Shown here: piece by piece, positions 27,804 to 37,089 of the stretch
Layout of the letters: every line of letters starts with the position of its first letter
Position numbering within the stretch: position 1 is the first letter of the stretch
Assembly (NCBI RefSeq): GCF_000959525.1
Contig: NZ_CP009831.1
Coordinates: 2,108,001-2,172,000, forward strand
Length of the DNA stretch: 64,000 nucleotides
From: Burkholderia multivorans ATCC BAA-247
GTDB taxonomy: Bacteria > Pseudomonadota > Gammaproteobacteria > Burkholderiales > Burkholderiaceae
Direction of reading: 5' to 3'
Translations under genes and position numbers: made by a program
Notes under the pieces: generated by a model
The model's input: only the letters and a program-made list of their open reading frames with translations
Told to the model about the DNA's origin: nothing
Databases searched by the model: none

Positions 27804-28871
27804 ATGACACCCGACGTACCCGCTTCCCCTCTCGCCGAACCGGCGCCGCGGCGCATCCGCTTCGGCATCGTGCTGCTGCCGAACTTCACGCTCACCGCGT
27901 TCTCCGGGTTCGTCGACATGCTGCGGCTGTCCGCCGACGACGGCGACTACAGCAAGCCCGTGCGCTGCGCGTGGAGCGTGATCGGCGACACGCTCGCGCC
28001 GGTGCGCGCGAGCTGCGGGATCCAGATCACGCCGTGGGAAACGTTCGATGCGGCCGAGCCGTTCGATTACGTGGTCGTCGTCGGCGGGCTGCTGCACTCG
28101 GGACCGCAAGCCGGCCCCGAAACGCTCGAGTTCATCCGTCGCGCGGCCGCGCGGGGCGCCACGATCGTCGGGATCTGCACGGGCGTGTTTACGCTGATGC
28201 GCGCCGGCGTCCTCGACGGCTACCGCACCTGCGTGAGCTGGTTCCATTACTGGGATTTCATCGAGCGCTTTCCGAACGCCGATCCCGATCTGCTGATCGC
28301 CGACCGGCTGTTCGTGATCGACCGGCGGCGCATCACCTGCTCGGGCGGGCGCGCATCGATCGACGTTGCCGCCGCGATTCTGCTGCGCCACTTCGAGCAC
28401 GCGACCGTGCAGAAGGCGCTGCGCATCCTGCTCGTCGGCGAGATGCAGAAGGGCAATGCGCCGCAGCCGCATCCGCCGGGCCTCGAGCCCGCGACGCATC
28501 CGAAGGTCAAGCGCGCGATTCTTCTGATGGAACAGCATGTCGGGCGCGCGCTGCCGCTCGAGGAACTCGCATGCAAGCTCGATCTGTCGACGCGGCAGCT
28601 CGAGCGGCTGTTCAAGGCCGAAACCGGCAAGAGCCCGCAGGCGTTCGCGAAGCAGGTGCGGCTGCGCACGGCCGCCTGGCTGCTGACCAGTTCGGACCGC
28701 ACCGTCGCCGACATCGCGTCGAGCTGTGGATTCGCCGACGCGTCGCATCTCGGGCGCGAGTTCCGCAAGCAGTTCGGCGTGCCGCCGGCCGCGTATCGCG
28801 AGCGTGGCGGCGACGAAGCGGCAGCCGCCGCGAGCGTGACGGACGACGCGCTTCACGACGAAGTCGAGTGA
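27804..28871 (+). CDS. GlxA-family (DJ-1/PfpI plus AraC HTH) transcriptional regulator
   Basis: This 355-residue regulator has an N-terminal amidase-like DJ-1/PfpI domain (about 18-190, with GICTGVFTLMRAGVLDGYR) and a C-terminal AraC-type double HTH (about 230-335, with LSTRQLERLFKAETGKSP and SCGFADASHLGREFRKQFG). Members of this group in Pseudomonas (GbdR, SouR, CdhR) respond to betaine, sarcosine or carnitine. Because it is divergent from the sox operon, a SouR-like sarcosine-responsive role is the best guess, by inference from position. It differs from the second GlxA regulator at 42850. Confidence 0.9.
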   Translation: MTPDVPASPLAEPAPRRIRFGIVLLPNFTLTAFSGFVDMLRLSADDGDYSKPVRCAWSVIGDTLAPVRASCGIQITPWETFDAAEPFDYVVVVGGLLHSGPQAGPETLEFIRRAAARGATIVGICTGVFTLMRAGVLDGYRTCVSWFHYWDFIERFPNADPDLLIADRLFVIDRRRITCSGGRASIDVAAAILLRHFEHATVQKALRILLVGEMQKGNAPQPHPPGLEPATHPKVKRAILLMEQHVGRALPLEELACKLDLSTRQLERLFKAETGKSPQAFAKQVRLRTAAWLLTSSDRTVADIASSCGFADASHLGREFRKQFGVPPAAYRERGGDEAAAAASVTDDALHDEVE

Positions 28872-29218
28872 GCGGGCAGTCCGTCGGCGCGTGACGATCG
28901 GCCTGCGCCAGCGCGAAAACCAGACGTTCATGCCGCGCGTGTGCCGGCGCCCCCGCTCGAGCGCCAGCAGAGTGGCTACGGACTGACCGAGCGCGGCCCT
29001 TCTCCCGGTTCTCCCTGCTCCAGTCGAGCCGCGCAATTCCCTGCCGCTCGCCTCCGACGGCGCGGCCGCGCAATCACATTGCGCGCCGTTCGCGTCAAAA
29101 TGGAACCGGTTCCAGTCAGTTTCGCCGATGTTCGTGCATTTTGACCGAGGGTATTCCCGGATGCCTCACCGCGATCAAATTTGTATGATGACCACATCAC
29201 CTTACAAGCTATCGCGTC
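28872..29218. other. Intergenic region before the threonate/erythronate cluster
   Basis: This 347-bp gap holds no supported gene. It contains the perfect palindrome at 29101-29114. An AT-richer promoter-like stretch near 29175-29210 holds TATGAT at 29184-29189 and TTGTA/TACAA half-sites at 29181 and 29203. Confidence 0.6.
29101..29114. promoter_or_regulatory. Perfect palindrome TGGAACCGGTTCCA, LacI-type operator candidate
   Basis: A 14-bp perfect palindrome with a central CG, the shape bound by LacI-family regulators. It is 105 bp upstream of the FCD regulator gene. No LacI-family gene is present in the window, so the binder would be encoded elsewhere. Confidence 0.45.
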
Positions 29219-29923
29219 ATGTTCGAGAAAATCCCTGCCCGTGCGATGAGCGACCACGTCGCGCAGCAGCTGCTGAAGCAGATCGAAGCCGGCAGCTTCG
29301 TGGCGACCGGCAAGCTGCCGACCGAAGCGGTGCTCGCGCAGGAATTCGGCGTGAGCCGCACCGTCATTCGTGAAGCGATCTCGCGGCTGAAGAACGAAGG
29401 CGTCGTCGAGCCGCGCCAGGGCAGCGGCGTGTACGTGAACCAGCACGGCGCGATCCGGCCGCTGCGCATCGACTATGCGGAAGCGGTCGAGGCGAGCTCG
29501 CTGCCGCATCTGCTCGCGGTGCGTCGCGCGATCGAAGCCGAAGTCGCGGCCGAAGCCGCGCTGCGTCACAGCGACGAAGACATGGCCGACATCGACGACG
29601 CGCTGCGCAAGATCGACGAAGCGGTCGCCGAGGGGCGCGACGGCGTCGCCGAGGACGTCGCGTTCCACCGTACGATCGCGGCCGTCACGGGCAACCCGTA
29701 CTTCCTCAAGACGCTGCAGTTCCTGAACCAGTATCTCGAAGCGGGCGTGAAGGTCACGCGCCGCAACGAAGCCACGCGCGAGGACTTCTCACGGCAGGTG
29801 CGCGAAGAACATGCGGCGATCGCCGACGCGATCCGCTCGCGCGATCCGATGGCCGCGCGCAACGCGGCGCGCACGCACATGTACAACGCTGCGCGCCGTC
29901 TCGCGGAAGCCGGCATCTGCTGA
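29219..29923 (+). CDS. GntR-family regulator, FadR/FCD subgroup
   Basis: This 234-residue regulator has an N-terminal winged helix (about 8-75, with LPTEAVLAQEFGVSRTVIREAI) and a C-terminal FCD ligand domain with metal-site histidines in AFHRTIAAV, EEHAAIADAI and ARTHMYNAA. It heads the four-carbon sugar-acid gene cluster with 47 bp to ltnD. It is probably the local repressor, released by threonate, erythronate or a pathway intermediate; this role is inferred from position. Confidence 0.92.
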   Translation: MFEKIPARAMSDHVAQQLLKQIEAGSFVATGKLPTEAVLAQEFGVSRTVIREAISRLKNEGVVEPRQGSGVYVNQHGAIRPLRIDYAEAVEASSLPHLLAVRRAIEAEVAAEAALRHSDEDMADIDDALRKIDEAVAEGRDGVAEDVAFHRTIAAVTGNPYFLKTLQFLNQYLEAGVKVTRRNEATREDFSRQVREEHAAIADAIRSRDPMAARNAARTHMYNAARRLAEAGIC

Positions 29924-29970
29924 CGCCGCGGCGCATTCCCGAATCTGTTCCGAATCGATCAAGGTTGACC

Positions 29971-30861
29971 ATGTCACGAAATGTTGGAGTCATCGGCCTC
30001 GGCGCGATGGGCCTCGGCGTCGCGCGTTCGCTGCTGCGCGCGGGCTTTCGCGTGCACGCATGCGACGTCCGTGAAGCGGTGCTGCACGCGTTCGCGGCCG
30101 AAGGCGGCATCGCCTGCGCGACGCCGGCCGAACTCGGCGCGCAGTGCGACGTCGTCGTCACGCTCGTCGTCAATGCCGCGCAGACGGAAACGGTGCTGTT
30201 CGGCGAACACGGCGCGGTCGCGTCGATGAAGCCGGGCGGCGTCGTGATCGCGAGCGCGACCGTCGCGCCCGACTTCGCGGTCGCGCTCGGCGCGCGCATC
30301 GAGGCGGCCGGCCTGCAGATGCTCGACGCGCCGGTGTCGGGCGGTGCCGCGCGCGCGGCGTCCGGCGAGATGACGATGATGACGTCCGGCCCCGCCGCCG
30401 CATACGCGGCGTGCGAAGACGTGCTCGCCGCGATGGCGGGCAAGGTCTACCGTCTCGGCGATACGCACGGTGTCGGCTCGAAGGTCAAGATCATCAACCA
30501 GCTGCTGGCCGGCGTGCATATCGCGGCCGCCGCCGAAGCGATGGCGCTCGGCCTGCGCGAAGGCGTCGATCCCGATGCGCTGTACGACGTGATCACGCAC
30601 AGTGCCGGCAATTCGTGGATGTTCGAGAACCGCGTGCCGCACATCCTGAACGGCGACTACACGCCGCTGTCGGCCGTCGACATCTTCGTGAAGGATCTCG
30701 GCCTCGTGCTCGACACCGCACGCCGCAGCAAATTCCCGCTGCCGCTGTCGGCGACCGCGCACCAGATGTTCATGAGCGCGTCGAGCGCCGGTCACGGCGG
30801 CGAGGACGATTCCGCCGTGATCAAGACTTTTCCCGGCATCACGCTGCCGCCCGCCCGCTGA
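29971..30861 (+). CDS. ltnD: L-threonate dehydrogenase
   Basis: This 296-residue enzyme of the beta-hydroxyacid dehydrogenase family should oxidise L-threonate to 2-oxo-tetronate with NAD. The nucleotide-binding motif GLGAMG is at residues 9-14, the substrate motif DAPVSGG lies near 110, and the catalytic lysine is in GSKVKIINQLL. The ATG at 29971 follows AAGG; a TTG six bases upstream is less likely. The neighbours otnK, otnC and otnI make the assignment firmer than homology alone. Confidence 0.9.
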   Translation: MSRNVGVIGLGAMGLGVARSLLRAGFRVHACDVREAVLHAFAAEGGIACATPAELGAQCDVVVTLVVNAAQTETVLFGEHGAVASMKPGGVVIASATVAPDFAVALGARIEAAGLQMLDAPVSGGAARAASGEMTMMTSGPAAAYAACEDVLAAMAGKVYRLGDTHGVGSKVKIINQLLAGVHIAAAAEAMALGLREGVDPDALYDVITHSAGNSWMFENRVPHILNGDYTPLSAVDIFVKDLGLVLDTARRSKFPLPLSATAHQMFMSASSAGHGGEDDSAVIKTFPGITLPPAR

Positions 30862-30879
30862 TTCGAACCACGCCTTGCC

Positions 30880-32166
30880 ATGACCCCTTCCGCTTCCCGT
30901 CCCCTGCTCGGCTGCATCGCCGACGATTTCACCGGCGCGACCGATCTCGCGAACATGCTCGTCAAAAGCGGCATGCGCACCGTACAGACGATCGGTGTGC
31001 CGGCCGAGTCGGCATCGATCGACGCCGATGCGATCGTCGTCGCGCTGAAGTCGCGCACGATTCCGGCCGCCGACGCCGTCGCGCAGTCGCTCGCCGCGTA
31101 CGAATGGTTGCGCGCGCAAGGGTGCCGGCAATTCTTCTTCAAATACTGCTCGACGTTCGACTCGACCGACGCCGGCAACATCGGCCCCGTCGCCGATGCG
31201 CTGCTCGACGCCGCCGGCGGCGGCTTCACGATCGCCTGCCCCGCGTTTCCGGAAAACGGCCGCACGATCTATCACGGCCACCTGTTCGTCGGCGACGTGC
31301 TGCTCAACGAATCGGGCATGGAGAACCATCCGCTCACGCCGATGAAGGATGCGAATCTCGTGCGCGTGCTGCAGCGGCAAACGCCGTCGAAGGTCGGCCT
31401 GATCCGCTACGACACGATCGCGCGCGGTGCCGCCGACGTGCGCGCCTGCATCGCGCAGCTGCGCGCCGACGGCGTGCGCATCGCGATCGCCGACGCGCTG
31501 TCGGACCGCGATCTGTATGTGCTCGGCGAAGCCTGCGCAGCGCTGCCGCTCGTCACCGGCGGCTCCGGCATCGCGCTCGGGCTGCCCGAGAACTTCCGCC
31601 GTGCCGCTGAGCTCGCCGCGCGCGACAACGCGGCATCGCTCCCGCGCATCGACGGCACGTCGACGGTGCTCGCCGGCAGCGCATCGAAGGCGACCAACGC
31701 ACAGGTCGCCGCATGGCGCGCCACGCGGCCGAGCTTCCGCATCGATCCGCTCGCGGCCGCGCGCGGCGAGCCTGTCGTCGAGCAGGCGCTCGCGTTCGCG
31801 CGTTCGCATCTGCCGGAACCGGTGCTGATCTACGCGACCGCGACGCCCGACGAAGTGATGGCCGTGCAGCAGGCGCTCGGCGTCGAGGCGGCCGGCGAAC
31901 TCGTCGAGCGCACGCTCGCCGCGATCGCGCACGGCCTGCGCGCACTCGGCGTGCGCAAGTTCGTCGTCGCGGGCGGCGAGACGTCCGGCGCCGTCGTGCA
32001 GGCGCTCGGCGTGAAGTCGCTGCAGATCGGCGCGCAGATCGATCCGGGCGTGCCGGCAACGGCGACCATCGACACCGAGCCGCTCGGCCTCGCGCTGAAG
32101 TCCGGCAATTTCGGCGCGGTGGACTTTTTCGACAAGGCGCTGCGCGCGCTCGACGGAGCCGCATGA
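30880..32166 (+). CDS. otnK: 3-oxo-tetronate kinase (DUF1537 family)
   Basis: This 428-residue four-carbon acid sugar kinase should phosphorylate 3-oxo-tetronate at C4 using ATP. The N-terminal substrate domain starts CIADDFTGATDLANML. The C-terminal nucleotide domain has VVAGGETSGAVV. The length fits the family. It is 18 bp behind ltnD and overlaps otnC by ATGA. Confidence 0.93.
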   Translation: MTPSASRPLLGCIADDFTGATDLANMLVKSGMRTVQTIGVPAESASIDADAIVVALKSRTIPAADAVAQSLAAYEWLRAQGCRQFFFKYCSTFDSTDAGNIGPVADALLDAAGGGFTIACPAFPENGRTIYHGHLFVGDVLLNESGMENHPLTPMKDANLVRVLQRQTPSKVGLIRYDTIARGAADVRACIAQLRADGVRIAIADALSDRDLYVLGEACAALPLVTGGSGIALGLPENFRRAAELAARDNAASLPRIDGTSTVLAGSASKATNAQVAAWRATRPSFRIDPLAAARGEPVVEQALAFARSHLPEPVLIYATATPDEVMAVQQALGVEAAGELVERTLAAIAHGLRALGVRKFVVAGGETSGAVVQALGVKSLQIGAQIDPGVPATATIDTEPLGLALKSGNFGAVDFFDKALRALDGAA

Positions 32167-32804
32167 TGAGCATCGAAGCGAAGCTGCGCGAAGAAATCTG
32201 CGTGGTCGGCGCGAGCCTGTACGCGCGCGGTCATGCGGTCGGCAGTGCGGGCAACATCAGTGCGCGGCTGCCCGACGGCTGGCTCATCACGCCGACCGAT
32301 GCGTGCCTCGGCCGGCTCGATCCGAACGACATCGCGAAGGTCGATCTGAACGGGCAGGCCGTGTCGGGCGGCAAGCCGTCGAAGACGCTGACGCTGCATC
32401 GCGGCATCTATGCGCGCAACGCCGAAGCGAACGGCATCGTCCACACGCATTCGACGCACCTCGTCGCGCTGACGCTCGCGGGCGTGTGGCGCGACAGCGA
32501 CGTGCTGCCGCCGATCACGCCGTACTACGTGATGAAGGTCGGCCACATTCCGCTGATCCGCTACCGCCGCCCGGGCGACCCCGACGTCGCGGCCGAAGTC
32601 GCGGCGCTCGCCGACCGCGTGCGCGGTGTCCTGCTCGATCGGCTCGGCCCGGTGATGTGGGGGCCGTCGGTGTCGCACGCGTCGTACGCGCTCGAAGAAC
32701 TCGAGGAAACCGCGCGGCTGTGGCTCATGACGAACCCGAAGCCCGAGCCGCTGCCCGATGCGGCGCTCGACGAACTGCGCGCCGCGTTCGGCGCGCGCTG
32801 GTAG
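32163..32804 (+). CDS. otnC: 3-oxo-tetronate 4-phosphate decarboxylase (class II aldolase family)
   Basis: This 213-residue class II aldolase/adducin fold enzyme should decarboxylate 3-oxo-tetronate 4-phosphate to dihydroxyacetone phosphate. Metal-binding histidines are visible in VHTHSTHLVAL, with GSAGNISARL near the N-terminus. Two ATG codons occur in a row (32163 and 32166); the first overlaps the otnK stop codon. The partner kinase directly upstream supports the call. Confidence 0.92.
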   Translation: MMSIEAKLREEICVVGASLYARGHAVGSAGNISARLPDGWLITPTDACLGRLDPNDIAKVDLNGQAVSGGKPSKTLTLHRGIYARNAEANGIVHTHSTHLVALTLAGVWRDSDVLPPITPYYVMKVGHIPLIRYRRPGDPDVAAEVAALADRVRGVLLDRLGPVMWGPSVSHASYALEELEETARLWLMTNPKPEPLPDAALDELRAAFGARW

Positions 32805-32907
32805 CACGCGAATCTCACGCCCGCCGTGTGCGCGGGCCCTTCCGTCAGCACACACCTACGACCGGCAGCGTACGCGCCGCCGGCACTCGCCACCTTTGGA
32901 GACGACG

Positions 32908-34233
32908 ATGACTGCACTCGACGCGGCTGCGGGCCGCTCGCCCGCCGCGGCCGCCAGCCCGGCCGAACTCGACCTGACCTACAAGAAAGTGTTCTGGCGC
33001 ATCGTGCCGTTCCTGATGCTCTGCTACGTGGTCGCGTATCTCGATCGCGTCAACGTCGGCTTCGCGAAGCTGCAGATGTCGCAGGACCTCGCCTTCAGCG
33101 AAACGGTGTTCGGCCTCGGCGCCGGCATCTTTTTCCTCGGCTACTTCCTGTTCGAGCTGCCGAGCAACATGCTGATGCACCGGATCGGCGCGCGCATCTG
33201 GATCGCGCGGATCATGATCACGTGGGGGCTGCTGTCCGCCATGTTCGCGTTCGTGAAAACGCCGACGCAGTTCTACGTGCTGCGCTTCCTGCTCGGTCTC
33301 GCCGAAGCGGGCTTCTATCCGGGCGTGATCCTCTATCTGACGTACTGGTTCCCGTCGCACCGCCGCGCGAAGATCATCGCGGTGTTCATGTCGGCGATTC
33401 CGGTGTCGGGCATCTTCGGCAACCCGCTGTCGGGCTGGATCATGGAGGCGTTCCACGGCGGCTCGGGCTTCCACGGCTGGCAGTGGATGTTCATGATCGA
33501 AGCCGTGCCGGCCGTGCTGGTCGGCATCGCGACGATCCTTTATCTCGACAACAATATTCGCAGCGCGAAGTGGCTGAACGAGCGCGAAAAGCAGCTCCTC
33601 GAAGACGAGATCGCCGCGCAGCCGCAGGAGCAGCAGAAGCAGGGCCATTCGCTGAAGGCCGTGTTCGCCGACCCGCGCATGTGGTGGATGTCGCTGATCT
33701 ACTTCGCGTTCGTCACCGGCCAGTACGGGCTCACGTTCTGGATGCCGACGCTCGTCAAGTCCACCGGCATCACCGACACGCTGCAGGTCGGCCTGCTGTC
33801 CGCGATTCCGTTCGTCGTCGCGATCGTCGTGATGAACCTGTTCGGCCACAGCGCGGACAAGCGCCGCGAGCGCCGCTGGCACCTGATCGTGCCGGCGCTG
33901 ATGGGCGCCGCCGGCTTTGCGGTCGCCGCGTCGTACTCGCACAACACGGCGGTGTCGATCGTGTTCCTGTCGATCGCGGCGGGCGGCGTGCTGACCTGCG
34001 CACCGCTGTTCTGGTCGCTGCCCACCGCGTTCCTCGCGGGCAGCGCGGCCGCCGCCGGCATCGCGATCATCAACTCGGTCGGCAACCTCGCCGGCTTCGC
34101 GAGCCCGTACGTGATCGGCTATCTGAAAGACCTCACGCACAGCACGTCGTCGGGCATGTACGTGCTCGCCGCGATGCTCGTGATCGGCGCGTTCGCCGTG
34201 TGGCTCACGCCCGCGAAACTCGTGAACCGCTGA
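32908..34233 (+). CDS. MFS transporter, anion:cation symporter type
   Basis: This 441-residue permease has about 12 membrane segments, the motif [19 protein letters not shown] after helix 1, and the [20 protein letters not shown] segment of the ACS family (glucarate, tartrate and hexuronate carriers). It lies inside the tetronate cluster, so it most likely imports L-threonate and/or D-erythronate. The substrate is inferred from context. The ATG at 32908 follows GGAGACGACG. Confidence 0.9.
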   Translation: MTALDAAAGRSPAAAASPAELDLTYKKVFWRIVPFLMLCYVVAYLDRVNVGFAKLQMSQDLAFSETVFGLGAGIFFLGYFLFELPSNMLMHRIGARIWIARIMITWGLLSAMFAFVKTPTQFYVLRFLLGLAEAGFYPGVILYLTYWFPSHRRAKIIAVFMSAIPVSGIFGNPLSGWIMEAFHGGSGFHGWQWMFMIEAVPAVLVGIATILYLDNNIRSAKWLNEREKQLLEDEIAAQPQEQQKQGHSLKAVFADPRMWWMSLIYFAFVTGQYGLTFWMPTLVKSTGITDTLQVGLLSAIPFVVAIVVMNLFGHSADKRRERRWHLIVPALMGAAGFAVAASYSHNTAVSIVFLSIAAGGVLTCAPLFWSLPTAFLAGSAAAAGIAIINSVGNLAGFASPYVIGYLKDLTHSTSSGMYVLAAMLVIGAFAVWLTPAKLVNR

Positions 34234-34294
34234 TCGGCTACCGTTCGATGCGGGGCGTCACGCCCCGCCCCATTCATTCACAGGATCCGCTGCC

Positions 34295-35071
34295 ATGCCA
34301 CGCTTCGCCGCCAATCTCTCGATGATGTACAACGAGCACGCGTTCCTCGAACGCTTCGCCGCCGCCGCGTACGACGGCTTCAAGGCCGTCGAGTACCTGT
34401 TCCCGTACGACTTCGCGGCCGAGGACATCCGCGCGCGCCTCGACGCGCACGGCCTCGAGCAGGCACTGTTCAACGCGCCGCCCGGCGACTGGGCGGCCGG
34501 CGAGCGCGGCATCGCATCGCTGCCGGGCCGCGAGGACGAGTTCCGGCGCGGGATCGACCGTGCGCTCGACTACGCGCGCGTGCTCGGCAACAAGAAGCTG
34601 CACGTGATGGCCGGCCTCGTCGCGCCCGGCGCCGATCGGGCGCGCCATCGCGACACGTACGTCGCCAATCTGCGTCACGCGGCGCAGGCGGCGGCCGCGC
34701 ACGGCATCACGGTGCTGATCGAGCCGATCAACCAGCGCGACATGCCCGGCTATTTCCTGAGCCGCCAGGATGACGCGCATGCGATCCGCGCGGAAGTCGG
34801 CGCGCCGAACCTGAAGGTGCAGTTCGACTGCTACCACTGCCAGATCGTCGAAGGCGATCTCGCGATGAAGCTCAAGCGCGACTTCGCGGGCATCGGCCAC
34901 ATCCAGATCGCGGGCGTGCCCGAGCGGCACGAACCGGATCTCGGCGAACTGAACTATCCGTATCTGTTCGAGCTGATCGACGCGCTCGGCTACGACGGCT
35001 GGATCGGCTGCGAATATCGGCCGAAGGCCGGCACGTCGGCCGGCCTCGGCTGGCTCAAACCGTACCTGTAA
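34295..35071 (+). CDS. otnI: 2-oxo-tetronate isomerase (hydroxypyruvate isomerase family)
   Basis: This 258-residue TIM-barrel enzyme of the Hyi/OtnI group should interconvert 2-oxo-tetronate and 3-oxo-tetronate. The metal ligands are suggested by ITVLIEPIN (Glu), [11 protein letters not shown] (Asp), [15 protein letters not shown] and IGCEYRP (Glu). It connects the threonate branch (LtnD product) with the shared kinase OtnK. In a genome without these neighbours it could be read as hydroxypyruvate isomerase. Confidence 0.9.
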   Translation: MPRFAANLSMMYNEHAFLERFAAAAYDGFKAVEYLFPYDFAAEDIRARLDAHGLEQALFNAPPGDWAAGERGIASLPGREDEFRRGIDRALDYARVLGNKKLHVMAGLVAPGADRARHRDTYVANLRHAAQAAAAHGITVLIEPINQRDMPGYFLSRQDDAHAIRAEVGAPNLKVQFDCYHCQIVEGDLAMKLKRDFAGIGHIQIAGVPERHEPDLGELNYPYLFELIDALGYDGWIGCEYRPKAGTSAGLGWLKPYL

Positions 35072-35108
35072 TTCGCGTATCTGACGTATTCCTGCGAGGG
35101 CAACCAAT

Positions 35109-36080
35109 ATGAAAGTACTGATCACCGGCGGCGCCGGCTTTCTCGGCCAGCGGCTCGCGCGCAAGCTGCTCGAGCGCGGCGAACTGACCGGCCCCGACGG
35201 CCGGCCTGAAAAGCTCGACGAGCTGGTGCTGCTCGACGTCGTCGCCGGCAGCGACTTCGGCGACGCGCGCGTGACGTCGATCGTCGGCGACATCGCCGAT
35301 CGCGCCGTGCTCGAGCGCGCGATCGACGCGCAAACGGGCGCGATCTTCCATCTCGCGGCGATCGTCAGCGGGCAAGCCGAAGCCGACTTCGATCTCGGCA
35401 TGCGCATCAACCTCGATGCGTCGCGCACGTTGCTCGAAGTGTGCCGCGCGCGCGGGCATCGGCCGCGTGTCGTGTTCACGAGCTCGGTCGCGGTGTACGG
35501 CGGCACGCTGCCGGACGTCGTGCAGGACGATACCGCGCTGAATCCGCAATCGTCGTACGGCACGCAGAAGGCGATCGCCGAGCTGCTGCTGTGCGACTAC
35601 GCGCGACGCGGGTTCGTCGACGGCCGCGTGCTGCGCCTGCCGACCATCAGCGTGCGGCCCGGCCGGCCGAACGCGGCGGCTTCGTCGTTCGCGAGCGGGA
35701 TCATTCGCGAGCCGCTGAACGGCGAGGAAAGCGTCTGCCCGGTGCCGGGTTCGACGCGGCTGTGGCTGCTGTCGCCGCGCGCAGCGATCGACGCGCTCGT
35801 CGCCGGTTGCGAGCTCGATGCCGCGCAGCTCGGCAGCAAGCGCGTGATCAACCTGCCCGGCATTTCGGTGTCGGTCGACGAGATGATCGCGGCGCTGCGC
35901 GAAGTGGCCGGCGACGAAGTCGTGAAGCGGATCCGTCATGTGCCGGACGAGCGCGTCGAGAAGATCGTCGGCAGCTGGCCCGGCCGCTGGGACACAACGC
36001 GCGCGCATGCACTCGGTTTGAAAGGCGATGCATCGTTCGCGGACGTGATTCGCAGCTATATCGACGACGAACGGCGCTAA
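35109..36080 (+). CDS. denD: D-erythronate dehydrogenase
   Basis: This 323-residue extended short-chain dehydrogenase has the NAD motif TGGAGFLG at its N-terminus and the catalytic Tyr/Lys pair in SSYGTQKAIAE. In the tetronate pathway DenD oxidises D-erythronate to 3-oxo-tetronate, which enters directly at OtnK. It is the last gene of the cluster, 37 bp after otnI, and is followed by a large palindrome. Confidence 0.9.
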   Translation: MKVLITGGAGFLGQRLARKLLERGELTGPDGRPEKLDELVLLDVVAGSDFGDARVTSIVGDIADRAVLERAIDAQTGAIFHLAAIVSGQAEADFDLGMRINLDASRTLLEVCRARGHRPRVVFTSSVAVYGGTLPDVVQDDTALNPQSSYGTQKAIAELLLCDYARRGFVDGRVLRLPTISVRPGRPNAAASSFASGIIREPLNGEESVCPVPGSTRLWLLSPRAAIDALVAGCELDAAQLGSKRVINLPGISVSVDEMIAALREVAGDEVVKRIRHVPDERVEKIVGSWPGRWDTTRAHALGLKGDASFADVIRSYIDDERR

Positions 36081-36117
36081 AGGCGTGGCGCTTCGGCGCC
36101 GTGGTGCGCGGTGCGAG

Positions 36118-36141
36118 GCGCGACGCGCATGCGCGTCGCGC
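36118..36141. terminator. 24-bp perfect palindrome after denD
   Basis: The 12-nt arm GCGCGACGCGCA is followed at once by its exact reverse complement. It lies between denD (plus) and the DUF4148 gene (minus), where a bidirectional terminator or attenuating hairpin is expected. There is no T-run. Confidence 0.5.
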
Positions 36142-36200
36142 ACATCGCGCGCGGCCGCGACATGCCGACGGCCGATACGCAGCCCGCACACACGAACGCG

Positions 36201-36488
36201 CTAGTTCGTCATCCGTGCGGGCGCGCCGACACCGTCGTCGGCCGACGCGGCGATCCGTCGTTGCGTCTCGGCCTGGGCCTGCGCCTGAACCGCGAGCTTC
36301 GCCTCGGCCGCCTGAATATCGGCGGGATACGTACCGTCGTCGCCTCTCGACGGATCGTAGCCGGCCGCTTCGAGACGCATCAGTTCGTCGCGTACCTGTG
36401 CGCGCGTCAACGGCGCGGTCGGCTGCGCGAAGGCGGACTGAACGACGACGGCAGCCGTCGTCGTCAAGAGGGCGATCAAGGTTTTCAT
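36201..36488 (-). CDS. DUF4148 small exported protein
   Basis: This 95-residue protein has a signal peptide (MKTLIALLTTTAAVVVQSAFA) and the DUF4148 core LTRAQVRDELMRLEAAGYDPSRGDDGTYPADIQAAEAK. This family is abundant in Burkholderia and of unknown function. GAGGAG precedes the ATG. Confidence 0.9.
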   Translation of the reverse strand: MKTLIALLTTTAAVVVQSAFAQPTAPLTRAQVRDELMRLEAAGYDPSRGDDGTYPADIQAAEAKLAVQAQAQAETQRRIAASADDGVGAPARMTN

Positions 36489-36559
36489 CGTGAGCTCCTC
36501 AGTTTTTGCGCGACGCGCATCCGCTCGGGAATGCGCGCCTCATATGCGCACGCGCGGCA

Positions 36560-36859
36560 TCAACTGCCGAAGTAAAGCGTGCAGAAACTTTCGGGACCGA
36601 CACACGCCGCCGGCCGCTTGCCCGACGGCAGCGCAGAAGGCCCGCCCGCTTCCGATGCCGCAGCCGCATCAGCGCCGATTGCCGTATCGCCGTTCGCTTC
36701 CGGCATCGGCCTGATCGGCGCCATCGACTGCACGCCATCCGCGTCGCGCGCGAGCTGCGCGACCTGCATACGCATCGGCGACTGCGCGCGCGCCGGCATC
36801 GCCCCACTCGCGATCGCGCTGGCCGCGACGAGCGCGACGATCCATCCATCCGTGTTCAT
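36560..36859 (-). CDS. Small exported hypothetical protein
   Basis: This 99-residue protein starts MNTDGWIVALVAASAIASG after a strong AAGGAGTGG site, with a signal peptide ending near MPARA. The mature part is short and low in complexity, ending in ACVGPESFCTLYFGS with two cysteines that could form a disulfide. It stands 71 bp upstream of the DUF4148 gene on the same strand, so the two may be co-transcribed. No family recognised. Confidence 0.7.
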   Translation of the reverse strand: MNTDGWIVALVAASAIASGAMPARAQSPMRMQVAQLARDADGVQSMAPIRPMPEANGDTAIGADAAAASEAGGPSALPSGKRPAACVGPESFCTLYFGS

Positions 36860-37089
36860 GTTCCACTCCTTCAGAAGTCGACGAGACGACGTGCTGCACC
36901 CGTACGACGACGGAGCGTGGCCGTTTATTCCCGCGCCGCACGATCGGCGCGCACGACGCGGTGCCGCCCCCTTTTTGCGTTGCGGCGCGCGGCCGCTGTC
37001 ATTCATTCGTCAGCCGGCGTAACCTGACGTAACCGTCCCCTTGCGCGTCTGGGGCAGACTGACGGCACTTCGTGGAGCGCCGCTCGAAC

